From NCBI RefSeq assembly GCF_003003125.1, contig NZ_PVTZ01000005.1, positions 124,001-188,000 on the forward strand: DNA of 64,000 bases, read 5' to 3'. The translations under genes were made by a program, and so were the position numbers. Below are positions 52,420 through 61,874 of the stretch, piece by piece (the stretch's first letter is position 1; every line of letters starts with the position of its first letter). This DNA is from Laceyella sediminis. GTDB taxonomy: Bacteria; Bacillota; Bacilli; Thermoactinomycetales; Thermoactinomycetaceae. The notes under the pieces were generated by a model that was given only the letters and a program-made list of their open reading frames with translations, made no database searches and was not told where the DNA came from.

Positions 52420-54381
52420 TTAGATCGTTTCCACGCCCGCTTCTGCGAGCATTTGGGCAGTCAGCACAAACATCGCGTGCGACCAAGTGAGCGGCACTAC
52501 CCATGCTGGCTCCCCGGTCGCTTTATCGACTTGCTCCGGCAAAAGATCTAACGCTGTGGCATGCTCTACCGCCCAAGTGAAATGTTTTTTGGCTTCGCTC
52601 AAACGGCCTTGCAAGATGCGATATTGCGCCAGCCACAGAGTGGTCAGGATCCACGGGTTCCCCCCGATGTACGTATCATCTTCATAACGGCGAATCCCTC
52701 CCACCACCGGAGCGGTGCATGTCTGTTCGATCGCATCCGCCGTGGCAACCATCCGTGGATCTTCGGGATCAAACACCTGGAAGGGAACAGACAAACCGAT
52801 CAAGCTGATATCCTTCACATCATCTTGCGCCAACTGGCGGCGAACGTAACCCTTGTCGTCCGTCACGGTGGCGACTGGTTTGCCTTGAGCCACTGCTTCC
52901 TCATACTCCGCTTCGCTCACGGAGCGCTTGATCCCACGCAGAAACGTTTGCGTCCGTTCATCAACGGTGTTCTGTTCCATCCCCCGCTTGATGCTATCGG
53001 CCGCCGCAAGCCAAGCGTCCGCCAAGGAGGCGTGGCCCAACTCTCGCGCGATGGCAGCCGCGCCAGTCAAGCCGCCGAACACAGCTGCCGCCGAATACGT
53101 GTGCTCCGCTTCACGCTCTTCCCAAAGATCCTTGCTGGGAAGGGGCAATCCTGTCTCTTCATCTAGAAAGTTGAGCAAAAAGGTGGCCCCTTTCTCCACA
53201 GCCGGCCACATTTCTTCTAGGAAAGCGCGGTCACCGGTCACAAGAAAATGTTGATGCAATCCCCATAAGATCGAACCGCCTTCATCGATCTGCAACCCCC
53301 ACGACGGAGCCAAACGGCCGTCATGATAATGGCGCTGTTGCCAAGAACCGTCCGGGTCCTGTGCGAGCACCGCCCAACGGTAAAACGCCCGGGATAGCGA
53401 AGTTAGTCCCGCTTGGTCAAACGCCGTGGTGATGTAAGCGGCGTCGCGCCCCCAACAGTATGCGTAACCGCCGCAGCGGGTAAAGGCTTCATCAAACTCC
53501 GGCGCCGCAATCACGCACCCTGTCTTCTGGTCGGACATCAGCTTAAATACGAGCAACGATCGCTCATAGATCGCTTGCACCCGTTCATTCGCCAAGGCTA
53601 ACGGTTTGGCCTCCTGCAAGTATGCGCGCCAATATGCTTCCGTCTGGGCCAACCATTCGTCGGCAGCTACCTGCTTGGCCTCCTGCATGTTGGCAATCGC
53701 CTCATGCACAGTCGAGCCCGCGGCCAAGTAGAGCGGCAACACCTGCGTTTCTCCCGGAGCCAAGGTCATTCGAAATGACAGAGCCCCGTGCGGCACCATG
53801 CCAATCGCATCACCCGGCAGATAGCCTGCGGACGCATGATGGAATGCATCACCGATCGCATAGCCTGCGCAATCGTTTGCACCAGACAGCGCAAAAGCAT
53901 ACTGGTGGCGGAAATAAAGCAATCCGTCGATCTGCCGCTCAAACGCTACGGTGTTGTACAAGGTATGCTCGGCGATCTGTAGAGAAGCGTACACGAAAAA
54001 CGAAAGGGACAAGGGCTCTTTTCCTGTATTGGTCAACGTGACATGACGCACGAGCAAATCTTTATCCGGCACCGCGAAGTCGGTTGTCGCCACCACCAAG
54101 GGAACATCCCGTCCTGTCGCCTGCGTGCGCAGGATATTGGTTCCGGGCAAATAGGTTTGCTCATGGCTCCACGCTTGTTCATTCTCCAGCCAGCTCGTCG
54201 CCGACTGCATTCCGTCCACCAATACCCCCATTTTCATGGTTTCCACATGTTGCGGCATATCCACATGCGGCCACCACAGCCGATGAATTTCGCCGCGGGC
54301 GTCCAAAGCGGCCAACATGGAAGAATTACCGATCACAGCATCGTTGAGATAAGGTTTTTGGGTGATGGGCGATCTGTTCAT
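52420..54381 (-). CDS. Glucoamylase/glucodextranase, GH15, cytoplasmic
   Basis: An N-terminal beta-sandwich (AVIGNSSMLAALDARGEIHR) precedes the alpha/alpha six-barrel with YCWGRDAAYITTAFDQAG, the probable acid glutamate in GLQIDEGGSILWGLHQHF and the base in DLLPEQVDKATGEPAW. No signal peptide is present, so it should hydrolyse imported maltodextrin or trehalose-like sugars inside the cell. I chose the ATG at 54381, which has AAAGGAG upstream (653 residues); the 144-base extension lacks support. It follows the LacI regulator gene and is near malEFG. Confidence 0.92.
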   Translation of the reverse strand: MNRSPITQKPYLNDAVIGNSSMLAALDARGEIHRLWWPHVDMPQHVETMKMGVLVDGMQSATSWLENEQAWSHEQTYLPGTNILRTQATGRDVPLVVATTDFAVPDKDLLVRHVTLTNTGKEPLSLSFFVYASLQIAEHTLYNTVAFERQIDGLLYFRHQYAFALSGANDCAGYAIGDAFHHASAGYLPGDAIGMVPHGALSFRMTLAPGETQVLPLYLAAGSTVHEAIANMQEAKQVAADEWLAQTEAYWRAYLQEAKPLALANERVQAIYERSLLVFKLMSDQKTGCVIAAPEFDEAFTRCGGYAYCWGRDAAYITTAFDQAGLTSLSRAFYRWAVLAQDPDGSWQQRHYHDGRLAPSWGLQIDEGGSILWGLHQHFLVTGDRAFLEEMWPAVEKGATFLLNFLDEETGLPLPSKDLWEEREAEHTYSAAAVFGGLTGAAAIARELGHASLADAWLAAADSIKRGMEQNTVDERTQTFLRGIKRSVSEAEYEEAVAQGKPVATVTDDKGYVRRQLAQDDVKDISLIGLSVPFQVFDPEDPRMVATADAIEQTCTAPVVGGIRRYEDDTYIGGNPWILTTLWLAQYRILQGRLSEAKKHFTWAVEHATALDLLPEQVDKATGEPAWVVPLTWSHAMFVLTAQMLAEAGVETI

Positions 54382-54528
54382 GGATGATGCTCCTTTCGAT
54401 ACAATCGAGATGAGATTTTGGTTGCCGGCGGAGCGGCACGCGAGGAAAGTTCCCCCCGATGAACGCCCCGCCATCCTTGCGGCGAATGAGGTTACAGCGT
54501 TGGCACCGACGGCTTGCATCGGCAAAAA

Positions 54529-55569
54529 TCAAAGGGAATCGTCTGTATGGGATAAAAATCTGACCGATTGGCGAATCACCAGCCGATGCGGCACAGTCAC
54601 ATTTGGTTCAGGCACTTTTTCCCCTTGCAATATCCGGATCAAGTGGCGCGCTGTCTGATAGCCCAGATGGTAGATGCCGATATCTACTGTCGTCATCGGC
54701 GGATTGCTCAATTCCGACAGCACGATGTTGTTAAAGCCGACGACTGACACATCCTCAGGAATCTGATAACCAGCTCCCACCAATTCACGAATCATGCCAA
54801 AGGCGACCACATCGTCCGACACCACAAACGCAGTGGGCCGGTCGGGTGCGTTCATCACCATGGAGACAGCGTGAAATCCGTTTTTGGGCAAAATGTCTGA
54901 TGCGATCACCCATTCATCCCTAAGTGGCAATTTCACCTGGGATAACGCTTTTTGATAACCAGCCAAGCGGTCGCCCGACACGACCAACTCCGGCGGGCCG
55001 CTAACAAACCCGATGCGGCGGTGCCCCTGGTTGATCAAATGAAACGTCGCATCAAAAGCCGCGGCGATGTTATCATTGTTCACCGCCGGCACGTCAGGAT
55101 GCTCAAGGGAGCGCCCCAACACCACAAACGGAAAATCCAACGCTAGCAATTTTTCTATTACGGGGTCCGCTTTGCGGGGCTTGATCAGGATCATCCCATC
55201 CACCTGACGCCCCAACACCATGCGGGTAACCGTTTCCATTTCTTCTTTCGGATTATTGGCCGAAGACATCAACAAGTCATATTGTTTTTGATTCGCGCAA
55301 GCCAGCATGCCCCGCAACACTTCAGAGAAAAAGGGGTTGGCAAACAGCTCTTCGGCCGAACGCGGCAACACGAGCCCCAACGTTTTGGTGCTTTTGGAGA
55401 CCAGTTTCTTCGCTGTCATGTTGGGATGGTAACCGAGCGTTTCCATCGCTTGCCGCACTTTTTCGGCGGTGGCCTTGCTGATACGCGGATGATTAGAGAT
55501 GACGCGGGAGACAGTAGAAGGGGATACCCCCGCCAACCGCGCCACATCTTTAATGGTTACAGAAGGCAT
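54529..55569 (-). CDS. LacI-family regulator of maltodextrin genes
   Basis: The N-terminal helix-turn-helix reads VTIKDVARLAGVSPSTVSRV and the 346-residue chain has the periplasmic-binding-like effector domain (FVSGPPELVVSGDRLAGY, FVVSDDVVAFG, VSVVGFNN). It resembles MalR, which senses maltose or maltodextrin. I chose the ATG at 55569 behind GGAGAG. A site TGCAAACGTTTGTA overlaps its own start region and two more lie before malE, so it probably controls itself, GH15 and the transporter. Confidence 0.92.
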   Translation of the reverse strand: MPSVTIKDVARLAGVSPSTVSRVISNHPRISKATAEKVRQAMETLGYHPNMTAKKLVSKSTKTLGLVLPRSAEELFANPFFSEVLRGMLACANQKQYDLLMSSANNPKEEMETVTRMVLGRQVDGMILIKPRKADPVIEKLLALDFPFVVLGRSLEHPDVPAVNNDNIAAAFDATFHLINQGHRRIGFVSGPPELVVSGDRLAGYQKALSQVKLPLRDEWVIASDILPKNGFHAVSMVMNAPDRPTAFVVSDDVVAFGMIRELVGAGYQIPEDVSVVGFNNIVLSELSNPPMTTVDIGIYHLGYQTARHLIRILQGEKVPEPNVTVPHRLVIRQSVRFLSHTDDSL

Positions 55570-55588
55570 CGCTTTCTCTCCAAATTTG

Positions 55589-55602
55589 TGCAAACGTTTG
55601 TA
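55589..55602. promoter_or_regulatory. LacI-type operator, malR side
   Basis: TGCAAACGTTTGTA is centred on CAAACGTTTG, a perfect palindrome of the LacI/MalR kind, 20 bp upstream of the regulator start. Confidence 0.75.
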
Positions 55603-55802
55603 TATCCTATCCTAGCGGAAAGGCCGAAGATTGTAAACCTCCCCTTTTCCGGCGCGCAAAAATCTTGTGATCACGTGTAAAATAACACATTTCACGCAAG
55701 CTATCATTAATATAACGAAGAAATATCTAGAAAACAGACGAAATTTAAAGACAACCTCTACATATCGCTGTTTACGCCTTATTTTGGCAATATTTGATCG
55801 TG

Positions 55803-55816
55803 TGCAAACGCTTTCC
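55803..55816. promoter_or_regulatory. LacI- or CcpA-type site
   Basis: TGCAAACGCTTTCC is a decayed relative of the sites at 55589 and 55878 and also resembles a CcpA cre box. It lies in the divergent region. Confidence 0.5.
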
Positions 55817-55877
55817 AACTCCCTCTTTTTGGTGTAGGATAAGTCATACAGGAGAACTGCCTCATCACGTCTTTTTG

Positions 55878-55891
55878 CGAAAACGTTTGCA
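55878..55891. promoter_or_regulatory. LacI-type operator, malE side
   Basis: CGAAAACGTTTGCA shares the AAACGTTTG core with the regulator-side site, about 140 bp upstream of malE. Confidence 0.65.
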
Positions 55892-56029
55892 CTGATGTTG
55901 AAATGTTGGGCTAGTCATTATCATCGATCCTCTTTTACCCTTGTCCCCTGCCTTCATCAAGAAGCGGCATGGGCTGATAACCTCCCGGACATTTCAACAG
56001 TACATCCACAGAAAGGGGCTAACAGGTAC

Positions 56030-57280
56030 ATGAAAAAATTTTTGCGCACCTTTGCTTCCGTCGCGCTCGCGGGTTCGTTGCTGGTCGGTTGTAGCCCTTC
56101 TGCCACCGAACAGTCATCCGGACCGGTCACCATCACTTTCTGGAACACGATGAATACAGAAGAGACAGAAACATTGAAAGAAATTATCGCCAATTTCGAA
56201 AAAGAGCACAAAGACATCAAAGTCAAAATGGAAAACGTGCCATTCGCCGAAGGGCAGAACAAATTTAAAACCGCAGCCCAAGCGGGCAAAGGCCCTGACG
56301 TCCTTCGTTCTGAAATCGCTTGGACACCGGAATTCGCCGCATTGGGCCTGCTAGAACCCCTCGATAATTACTTCAAAGACCAAGACGACTTTTTGGATAA
56401 TGCCCTCAAATACAGCAAGTGGAACGGAAAAACCTGGAGTGTACCCCAAGTAACCGATGCACTCGGCCTGCTCTACAACAAAAAACTGCTGGCGGAAAAA
56501 GGATTTAAGGAACCACCCAAAACCATGGACGAATTTTACCAAATGGCTAAAGCCTTGTCCGACCCGGCCAAAGATAAGTGGGGATTCTATTACCGCCAGT
56601 CGGACGCTTACTGGTTTCAGCCCTTCATGTGGGCCTTTGGCGGTGGGTTAATCACGGAGAATAAAGAAATTCAAATCAACAACGCCGGATCGGTCAAAGG
56701 ATTGGAATTTTTGCTCAAACTTCGGGATGATAAAGTGATGCCCGACGAGTTCAGCGCCGCCAACGATTACAACAATCTGCAACAAGCGTTCAAAACCGGG
56801 CGCGCTGCAATGGTCTTCCAAGGTCCTTGGGCCACGTCGGATCTCTTGCAAGGTGAGCAATTCAAAGATCCAAACAACCTGGGCATCGCCCCAATTCCAG
56901 CCGGCCCGGAAGGCAAAACCGGATCTCCGGTCGGGGGGAACGGCTTCGTCATCTATGCTGGTTCCAAACACAAAGAAGCCTCCTACAAATTTATCGCTTA
57001 CTTGACCAATGCGGAAAACCAAGCCAAGTTCGCCTCCAAAAACGGGCTTATCCCGACCCGCAAATCGGCGTTTGAGCTTAAAGAAGTGAAGGAAAATCGC
57101 TTGGTCAACGACTGGCGCCCCGTCCTCGACAAAGCGACCAACCGCCCAGTCATCCCGGAAGGCGGCCAGATCTACACCACGTTCAATCCGGAAATCCAAG
57201 CTGCCTTCAAAAAAGAAAAAACACCGCAACAAGCGTTGGATGCAGTGGCCGAATCTTGGAAAAAGTTGCTTAAGAAATAA
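56030..57280 (+). CDS. malE: Maltodextrin ABC transporter substrate-binding lipoprotein
   Basis: A signal peptide with lipobox LLVG-C21 leads to a family 1 solute-binding protein: VTITFWNTMNTEE, KTAAQAGKGPDVLRSE, AWTPEFAALGLLEPLD and the MalE-like VTDALGLLYNKKLLAEKG and FVIYAGSKHKEASYKFI. It captures maltodextrin at the cell surface. I chose the ATG at 56030, preceded by AAAGGGG (the 45-codon extension before it has no ribosome site). It starts the operon malE-malF-malG and is divergent from the LacI gene. No malK is present; Bacillus uses a shared ATPase such as MsmX. Confidence 0.9.
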   Translation: MKKFLRTFASVALAGSLLVGCSPSATEQSSGPVTITFWNTMNTEETETLKEIIANFEKEHKDIKVKMENVPFAEGQNKFKTAAQAGKGPDVLRSEIAWTPEFAALGLLEPLDNYFKDQDDFLDNALKYSKWNGKTWSVPQVTDALGLLYNKKLLAEKGFKEPPKTMDEFYQMAKALSDPAKDKWGFYYRQSDAYWFQPFMWAFGGGLITENKEIQINNAGSVKGLEFLLKLRDDKVMPDEFSAANDYNNLQQAFKTGRAAMVFQGPWATSDLLQGEQFKDPNNLGIAPIPAGPEGKTGSPVGGNGFVIYAGSKHKEASYKFIAYLTNAENQAKFASKNGLIPTRKSAFELKEVKENRLVNDWRPVLDKATNRPVIPEGGQIYTTFNPEIQAAFKKEKTPQQALDAVAESWKKLLKK

Positions 57281-57394
57281 TTGTCCGCCCGCATTCATTC
57301 CGCTGGCGGGCCAAAGGGAAGAGGAGCGAACAGCCCTCTTCCCTCTTCACACTCTTTGCGCAAAAGCGCCAATGATGGAAGGAGGCGGGCTAAA

Positions 57395-58315
57395 GTGAGT
57401 ACCCGTAATAATGCGTGGATCGCATATGTCTTCTTAGCACCTGTGTTCATCGTTATGACCTTGCTCGTTTTTATTCCGCTGGCACAAGGCATCTCGTACA
57501 GCTTTACCAACATGAACCAATACAACATGGGCAACCAATTCCTGCCGCCCAGCTATGAATGGATCGGCTTGAAAAACTACAGCGACCTCTTCGGCACCAT
57601 CTTCCAACCCAAATCCGTCTTCCGTGACGTTTTAGTACAAACTGCGATCTGGACTTTCGTCAACGTGTTTTTCCACTTCACCTTGGGCTTGTTCCTGGCT
57701 TTGCTGCTGAATCGCAAGATCAAAGGCAGAGGCATTTACCGGATGTTGCTCATGGTCCCTTGGGCGGTGCCTTCCTTTGTTGGCGCTTTCGCTTGGCAAT
57801 GGATGTACAACGACAAATACGGCTTGTTTAATTTGGTGCTGAAAAACCTGGGCCTCCCTGCCGTGCCCTGGCTGGGAGACAGCTTCTGGGCGATGTTTTC
57901 GGCCATTTTGGTCAATGTTTGGATCGGCATTCCGTTCATGATGGTCACCCTCTTAGGCGGCTTGCAGAGCATCCCGGAGTCGCTATATGAGGCAGCGCGC
58001 ATCGATGGCGCCACCTGGTGGCAACAGTTGAAAAACATCACGTTGCCCCTGCTGAAACCCGTCGCCGCTACTGCCACCACACTTGGGATCATCTGGACAT
58101 TTAACATGTTCAACATCATTTATCTGATTACGGGCGGCGGTCCGGTTCACTCCACCGAAATCCTAGTGACCTACGCGTACCGAGAAGCGTTCCGCAATTG
58201 GAATTTGGGAATCGCTTCAACCTACGGGGTTGTGATCCTGAGTGTGCTCATCGTCTTCACTCTCTTTTATCGACGCGTGCTAAAAGCCAATGCCAACGAG
58301 GGGGTGTATTACTGA
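57395..58315 (+). CDS. malF: Maltodextrin ABC permease, MalF type
   Basis: The 306-residue protein has six or so membrane helices and the EAA loop that docks the ATPase: EAARIDGATWWQQLKNITLP, then ITGGGPVHSTEI. The GTG start has GGAAGGAGG upstream. It lies 114 bp after malE and its stop overlaps the ribosome site of malG. It forms the inner-membrane channel with MalG. Confidence 0.92.
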   Translation: MSTRNNAWIAYVFLAPVFIVMTLLVFIPLAQGISYSFTNMNQYNMGNQFLPPSYEWIGLKNYSDLFGTIFQPKSVFRDVLVQTAIWTFVNVFFHFTLGLFLALLLNRKIKGRGIYRMLLMVPWAVPSFVGAFAWQWMYNDKYGLFNLVLKNLGLPAVPWLGDSFWAMFSAILVNVWIGIPFMMVTLLGGLQSIPESLYEAARIDGATWWQQLKNITLPLLKPVAATATTLGIIWTFNMFNIIYLITGGGPVHSTEILVTYAYREAFRNWNLGIASTYGVVILSVLIVFTLFYRRVLKANANEGVYY

Positions 58316-58316
58316 G

Positions 58317-59144
58317 ATGCGCCAATCAAACGGATGGGTACACCTGATTTTGATCATTTCCTGCTTTCTCGCCGTGTTTCCAGTTCTCTGGATCTTGGCG
58401 ACCAGTTTCAAGCCGGAAGCGGAGGTCTTTTCCAGCTCAATCCAATGGATTCCTGAAACCTTCACCTTGGAAAACTACAAGACTGTCTTAACCCGCTCGA
58501 ATGGAATCTTCCTAACCTGGTTTAAGAACAGCGTCCTGATCGCCCTGTTTACCACCTTGGTCGGCTTGGTCTTGTCGACGACGGCGGCTTACGCCATTTC
58601 GCGCTATAAATTCCGCGGGCGAAGCGGCGTGGAACTCAGCGTGTTGATCACGCAGATGTTTCCTGGCGCGCTGCTGATCATCCCGCTCTATCTGATCATC
58701 AACAAACTGGGGTTGCTAAACAGTTACTTTGGTATTATCTTGGCTTACTCCACAGTTTCGGTGCCTTTTTGCATCATGAACTTGAAAAGTTTCTTCGACA
58801 CCATCCCTTATGAGCTAGAAGAAGCGGCCCGGGTAGACGGGTTGTCTCACTTGGGTACCTTTGTGCGGATCGTCCTGCCGCTCTCCTTGCCCGGCCTGGC
58901 TGTGACGGCGTTTTATTCCTTCATCACCGCCTGGAATGAATTTTTGATCGCCATCACCTTAATGAATGAAGAAACGATGTACACCTTGCCGATTGGCTTG
59001 CAGCAGTTCGTCAATCAATTCAACACCGACTACCACCTGATGGCGGCTGCCGCAATCCTAATCACGTTGCCGGTCTTGTGCTTCTTCCTGTTTGCGCAAC
59101 GCTACTTGATCTCCGGCATGACCGCCGGTGGCACCAAAGGGTAA
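58317..59144 (+). CDS. malG: Maltodextrin ABC permease, MalG type
   Basis: The 275-residue permease carries the EAA motif ELEEAARVDGLSHLGTFVRI and the C-terminal GMTAGGTKG typical of MalG. It starts one base after the malF stop; GAGGGGG lies within the end of malF, so translation is coupled. A terminator follows about 60 bp after the stop. Confidence 0.93.
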   Translation: MRQSNGWVHLILIISCFLAVFPVLWILATSFKPEAEVFSSSIQWIPETFTLENYKTVLTRSNGIFLTWFKNSVLIALFTTLVGLVLSTTAAYAISRYKFRGRSGVELSVLITQMFPGALLIIPLYLIINKLGLLNSYFGIILAYSTVSVPFCIMNLKSFFDTIPYELEEAARVDGLSHLGTFVRIVLPLSLPGLAVTAFYSFITAWNEFLIAITLMNEETMYTLPIGLQQFVNQFNTDYHLMAAAAILITLPVLCFFLFAQRYLISGMTAGGTKG

Positions 59145-59204
59145 TTTTCAGCCCAAGACAAGACCAGCAAACAAAGAGTTGAATGTTAAATCCAACCGTT
59201 CTAA

Positions 59205-59223
59205 AACCCCAACCATTGGGGTT
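59205..59223 (+). terminator. Terminator of malEFG
   Basis: AACCCCAA and TTGGGGTT flank CCA; CUUUUUUU follows. Confidence 0.88.
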
Positions 59224-59317
59224 CTTTTTTTGTGTCCTTCCTTCTTCTCGGGTATGGCCAAGCACCAACAAACGCCCCCAGAATAGAATAATCATAAATC
59301 CATGGGAGGTGCCTATC

Positions 59318-59542
59318 ATGACTCAAAACCAGCCCTATGCACATGAATATGAAGAGCAGCATGCGCCTTATGCGTTTGGGGAGGAATTGATGACGCACAA
59401 CGCTTGGCCGACGCCCGACGCCCAGACGCAACAATTTTATCCGTTCTTCTTCTTCACCTTTCCGTTCCCGCGTCCCTTTCCGTTTTTCACCGCTCCTTTC
59501 TTTCCATATCGGAGACCTTATCGGAGATATAGATATTGGTAA
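59318..59542 (+). CDS. Small aromatic- and proline-rich protein, possibly spore-related
   Basis: The 74-residue product begins with a hydrophilic part (YAHEYEEQHAPYAFGEELM) and ends with FYPFFFFTFPFPRPFPFF and a tail of Arg/Tyr pairs (RRPYRRYRYW). GGGAGGTG precedes the ATG. CATAAATCC before it loosely resembles a sigma-E/K -10 box. The composition recalls spore coat or surface proteins of Bacillales, but I know no named match. Confidence 0.65.
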   Translation: MTQNQPYAHEYEEQHAPYAFGEELMTHNAWPTPDAQTQQFYPFFFFTFPFPRPFPFFTAPFFPYRRPYRRYRYW

Positions 59543-59556
59543 TGTCGGCCCAATAC

Positions 59557-59602
59557 AAAAACCACCCCAAGCCTGGCAACCAGGCATCTGAGGTGGTTTT
59601 TT
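59557..59602. terminator. Bidirectional terminator between the 74-residue gene and uppP
   Basis: AAAACCACC and GGTGGTTTT enclose an inner GCCTGG/CCAGGC stem; U-rich sequence lies on both sides. Confidence 0.82.
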
Positions 59603-59609
59603 GGTATGG

Positions 59610-60425
59610 TCAAGATACGACAAAGAACAAGATCAACGCCAGCACGATGCGGTAAATGGCAAACGGCACCAGCTTGATTTTGTTGATCAGCTTCAGGAAG
59701 TAACGGATTGACAGCAGGGCAAAGATAAAGGCACTCACAAAGCCAGCGATGAAAAACGGCAATGCATCCATTGTGAAATGCTCCCAGTTTTTGAGCAAGG
59801 ATACGGTGCTAGCCCCCAACATGATCGGTACAGCCATGATGAAGGTGAAATCCGAGGCCGCACGGTGGCTCAAGCCCATCAACACCCCGCCGGAAATGGT
59901 CGACCCAGAACGGGAAAAGCCCGGCCACAACACGGCGATGCATTGGAACAACCCGATCCCGATCGCATGCTTGTATGTAATCTGATCCACTGTCTCCACT
60001 TTGGGTCGAGCCGGACGGAACCAGTCTGCGGCAATCATCAAAATAGCGCCGCCGATCAAAGAGTAGATAACCAAATTAACAGTAAAGAATTCCTCAATTT
60101 TATCTTCAAACAACAGCCCCAAGATGCCAGCCGGCAACAGACCGACAATCACTTGGGTCAATTTGAGGCGACTGCCTTCTCCATCTGTCTTCTTGCCCAG
60201 TCCCAGCAGGTCGATAAAGCGGTCTTTCATCACGACGACCACAGCCAGAACCGAACCCAACTGGATGCAGACTTTGAATGTCACCGCCACGTCATGTCCG
60301 AATATCTCTTTCGATTTCAACCACAGATCATCGACAATAATCATGTGTCCCGTGGACGAAACCGGGGCAAACTCTGTCAATCCTTCAACAAGCCCCAAGA
60401 TGATGGCTACGATAATGTCCCACAA
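59610..60425 (-). CDS. uppP: Undecaprenyl-diphosphatase
   Basis: UppP removes a phosphate from undecaprenyl pyrophosphate, recycling the lipid carrier for peptidoglycan. The catalytic motifs are GLVEGLTEFAPVSSTGH at the start and FSRSGSTISGGVLMGLSHR near residue 170; eight hydrophobic segments follow the BacA pattern. I chose the TTG at 60425, eight bases after GGTGAGG, giving 271 residues; an ATG 13 codons earlier adds a non-homologous hydrophilic start. It confers bacitracin tolerance in many species. Confidence 0.93.
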   Translation of the reverse strand: MWDIIVAIILGLVEGLTEFAPVSSTGHMIIVDDLWLKSKEIFGHDVAVTFKVCIQLGSVLAVVVVMKDRFIDLLGLGKKTDGEGSRLKLTQVIVGLLPAGILGLLFEDKIEEFFTVNLVIYSLIGGAILMIAADWFRPARPKVETVDQITYKHAIGIGLFQCIAVLWPGFSRSGSTISGGVLMGLSHRAASDFTFIMAVPIMLGASTVSLLKNWEHFTMDALPFFIAGFVSAFIFALLSIRYFLKLINKIKLVPFAIYRIVLALILFFVVS

Positions 60426-60520
60426 GTTCAATTCCTCACCTTTCCTGACACGATGTGTGTGCATTATTCTGTTTCAATTCAAACCTATTCTGATTATAAC
60501 AGTGTTGCAAGAAGGAAGTT

Positions 60521-60538
60521 GGTTCAATTTATTGAACC
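60521..60538. promoter_or_regulatory. Palindrome upstream of uppP
   Basis: GGTTCAATTTATTGAACC is symmetrical at all but the central pair, about 100 bp upstream of uppP and before a TATAAT on the minus strand. It may be an operator; no regulator is known. The rest of 60426-60910 shows no supported gene. Confidence 0.4.
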
Positions 60539-60910
60539 TATGCAGACAAACTCACAATCTGAATCAAGCGGATGCAACAGTCGCAGGAAGATGTGAAAAA
60601 CCCCAAGAAAGACAAGCACTTTGCTCGCGGCTGGAGGTTGTTGGTAACGCACCTTCCCGTGGAGCTGCTCATCAACGGCTTGTTTCTTATGTATGCTAAT
60701 TATGCCGCATTGATGAGCACATTCTGTTTCACCCTCCCCACAAAAAATTCGGACCTGTGAATCCATCTGCGTGAAACACCTTTTTCATCAACTTCCCAGC
60801 TTATTATCGAATCAAAGATTTAATTGCGCCTTATCTTTTTCTTAAATCATTCTTCATTGTGCATACGAAAGCGAATGAAAAATCGGATGTAAAGCGGCTC
60901 CGACGACGAG

Positions 60911-61825
60911 TCACCGCGCCAGCGAAAGCGCTCGGCGCACATTGCCATTTGCCCGCTCTAGCAACCTGACGGCCCTTTCGTAAGTGGTTTCCGCCTTGAT
61001 CATGACGATCGCCGTTTTCACTTCATGACGTGCTTGTTCCAATGATTCTTCCGCCCGTTCACGGGAAACGCCTGTCACGGTGCGGATGATTTCGATGGCC
61101 CGCTCCTTCAGTTTGCGGTTGCTGATGTTCACATCCACCATTAAGTTTTCGTACACTTTGCCCAGCTTTACCATGGTGGCGGTGGAAATCATATTCAGAA
61201 CCATCTTCTGCGCCGTTCCCGCCTTCATCCGGGTGGAGCCGGCCAACACCTCCGGCCCCACAACCACTTCAATCGCCTGATCAGCCTCCTGACTGATACG
61301 GGCACGCTCATTGCAGGAAAGAGCGACCGTACGAGCGCCAATGCGGCGGGCATACTTCAGCGCGCCGATCACATACGGCGTACGTCCGCTGGCGGCGATC
61401 CCCACCACCGTATCCCGATCGGTGAGGCCGATTTCGCGCAAATCCCGCTCGCCCCATTCCTCATTGTCTTCGGCGCCTTCCACCGCTTGGACAAAGGCTT
61501 TTTCACCACCGGCCATCAATCCCAATACCGTTTCGGGACTCGTGCTAAACGTAGGCGGGCATTCCACTGCATCCAAGACGCCCAACCGCCCGCTAGTACC
61601 GGCTCCCACATAGATCAACCGCCCGCCCAAGCTCAACGACTGCACCGCATACTCCACAGCCACTTGGACATCAGGCAGTACCTTTTGAACAGCCAACGCC
61701 ACTTTTTGATCTTCTTCATTAATGATGCGCAAAATCTCCAACGTGTCGGCGGAATCCAACCTCATAGACTTTTCATTCCGCGACTCTGTCGTCAACGTGC
61801 TTAACCGCTCATTGATTTGCTTCAA
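60911..61825 (-). CDS. murQ: N-acetylmuramic acid 6-phosphate etherase
   Basis: MurQ splits the lactyl ether of MurNAc-6-phosphate to GlcNAc-6-phosphate during cell wall recycling. The SIS domain is seen as [46 protein letters not shown] and [18 protein letters not shown] chose the TTG at 61825 behind GGGAGGGTG (304 residues); an ATG six codons upstream is inside the ribosome site. The usual partners (MurP, MurR, NamZ) are not beside it. Confidence 0.94.
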   Translation of the reverse strand: MKQINERLSTLTTESRNEKSMRLDSADTLEILRIINEEDQKVALAVQKVLPDVQVAVEYAVQSLSLGGRLIYVGAGTSGRLGVLDAVECPPTFSTSPETVLGLMAGGEKAFVQAVEGAEDNEEWGERDLREIGLTDRDTVVGIAASGRTPYVIGALKYARRIGARTVALSCNERARISQEADQAIEVVVGPEVLAGSTRMKAGTAQKMVLNMISTATMVKLGKVYENLMVDVNISNRKLKERAIEIIRTVTGVSRERAEESLEQARHEVKTAIVMIKAETTYERAVRLLERANGNVRRALSLAR

Positions 61826-61874
61826 TCTCGTCCACCCTCCCATGCTTAATCCGTTCCCATGTCATCCCACGTCC

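Noticed and set aside
60572-60760. Plus-strand open frame of 62 codons in the uppP-murQ gap
   Set aside because: No ribosome site, no recognisable motif, and it overlaps a minus-strand frame equally long; chance is likely.
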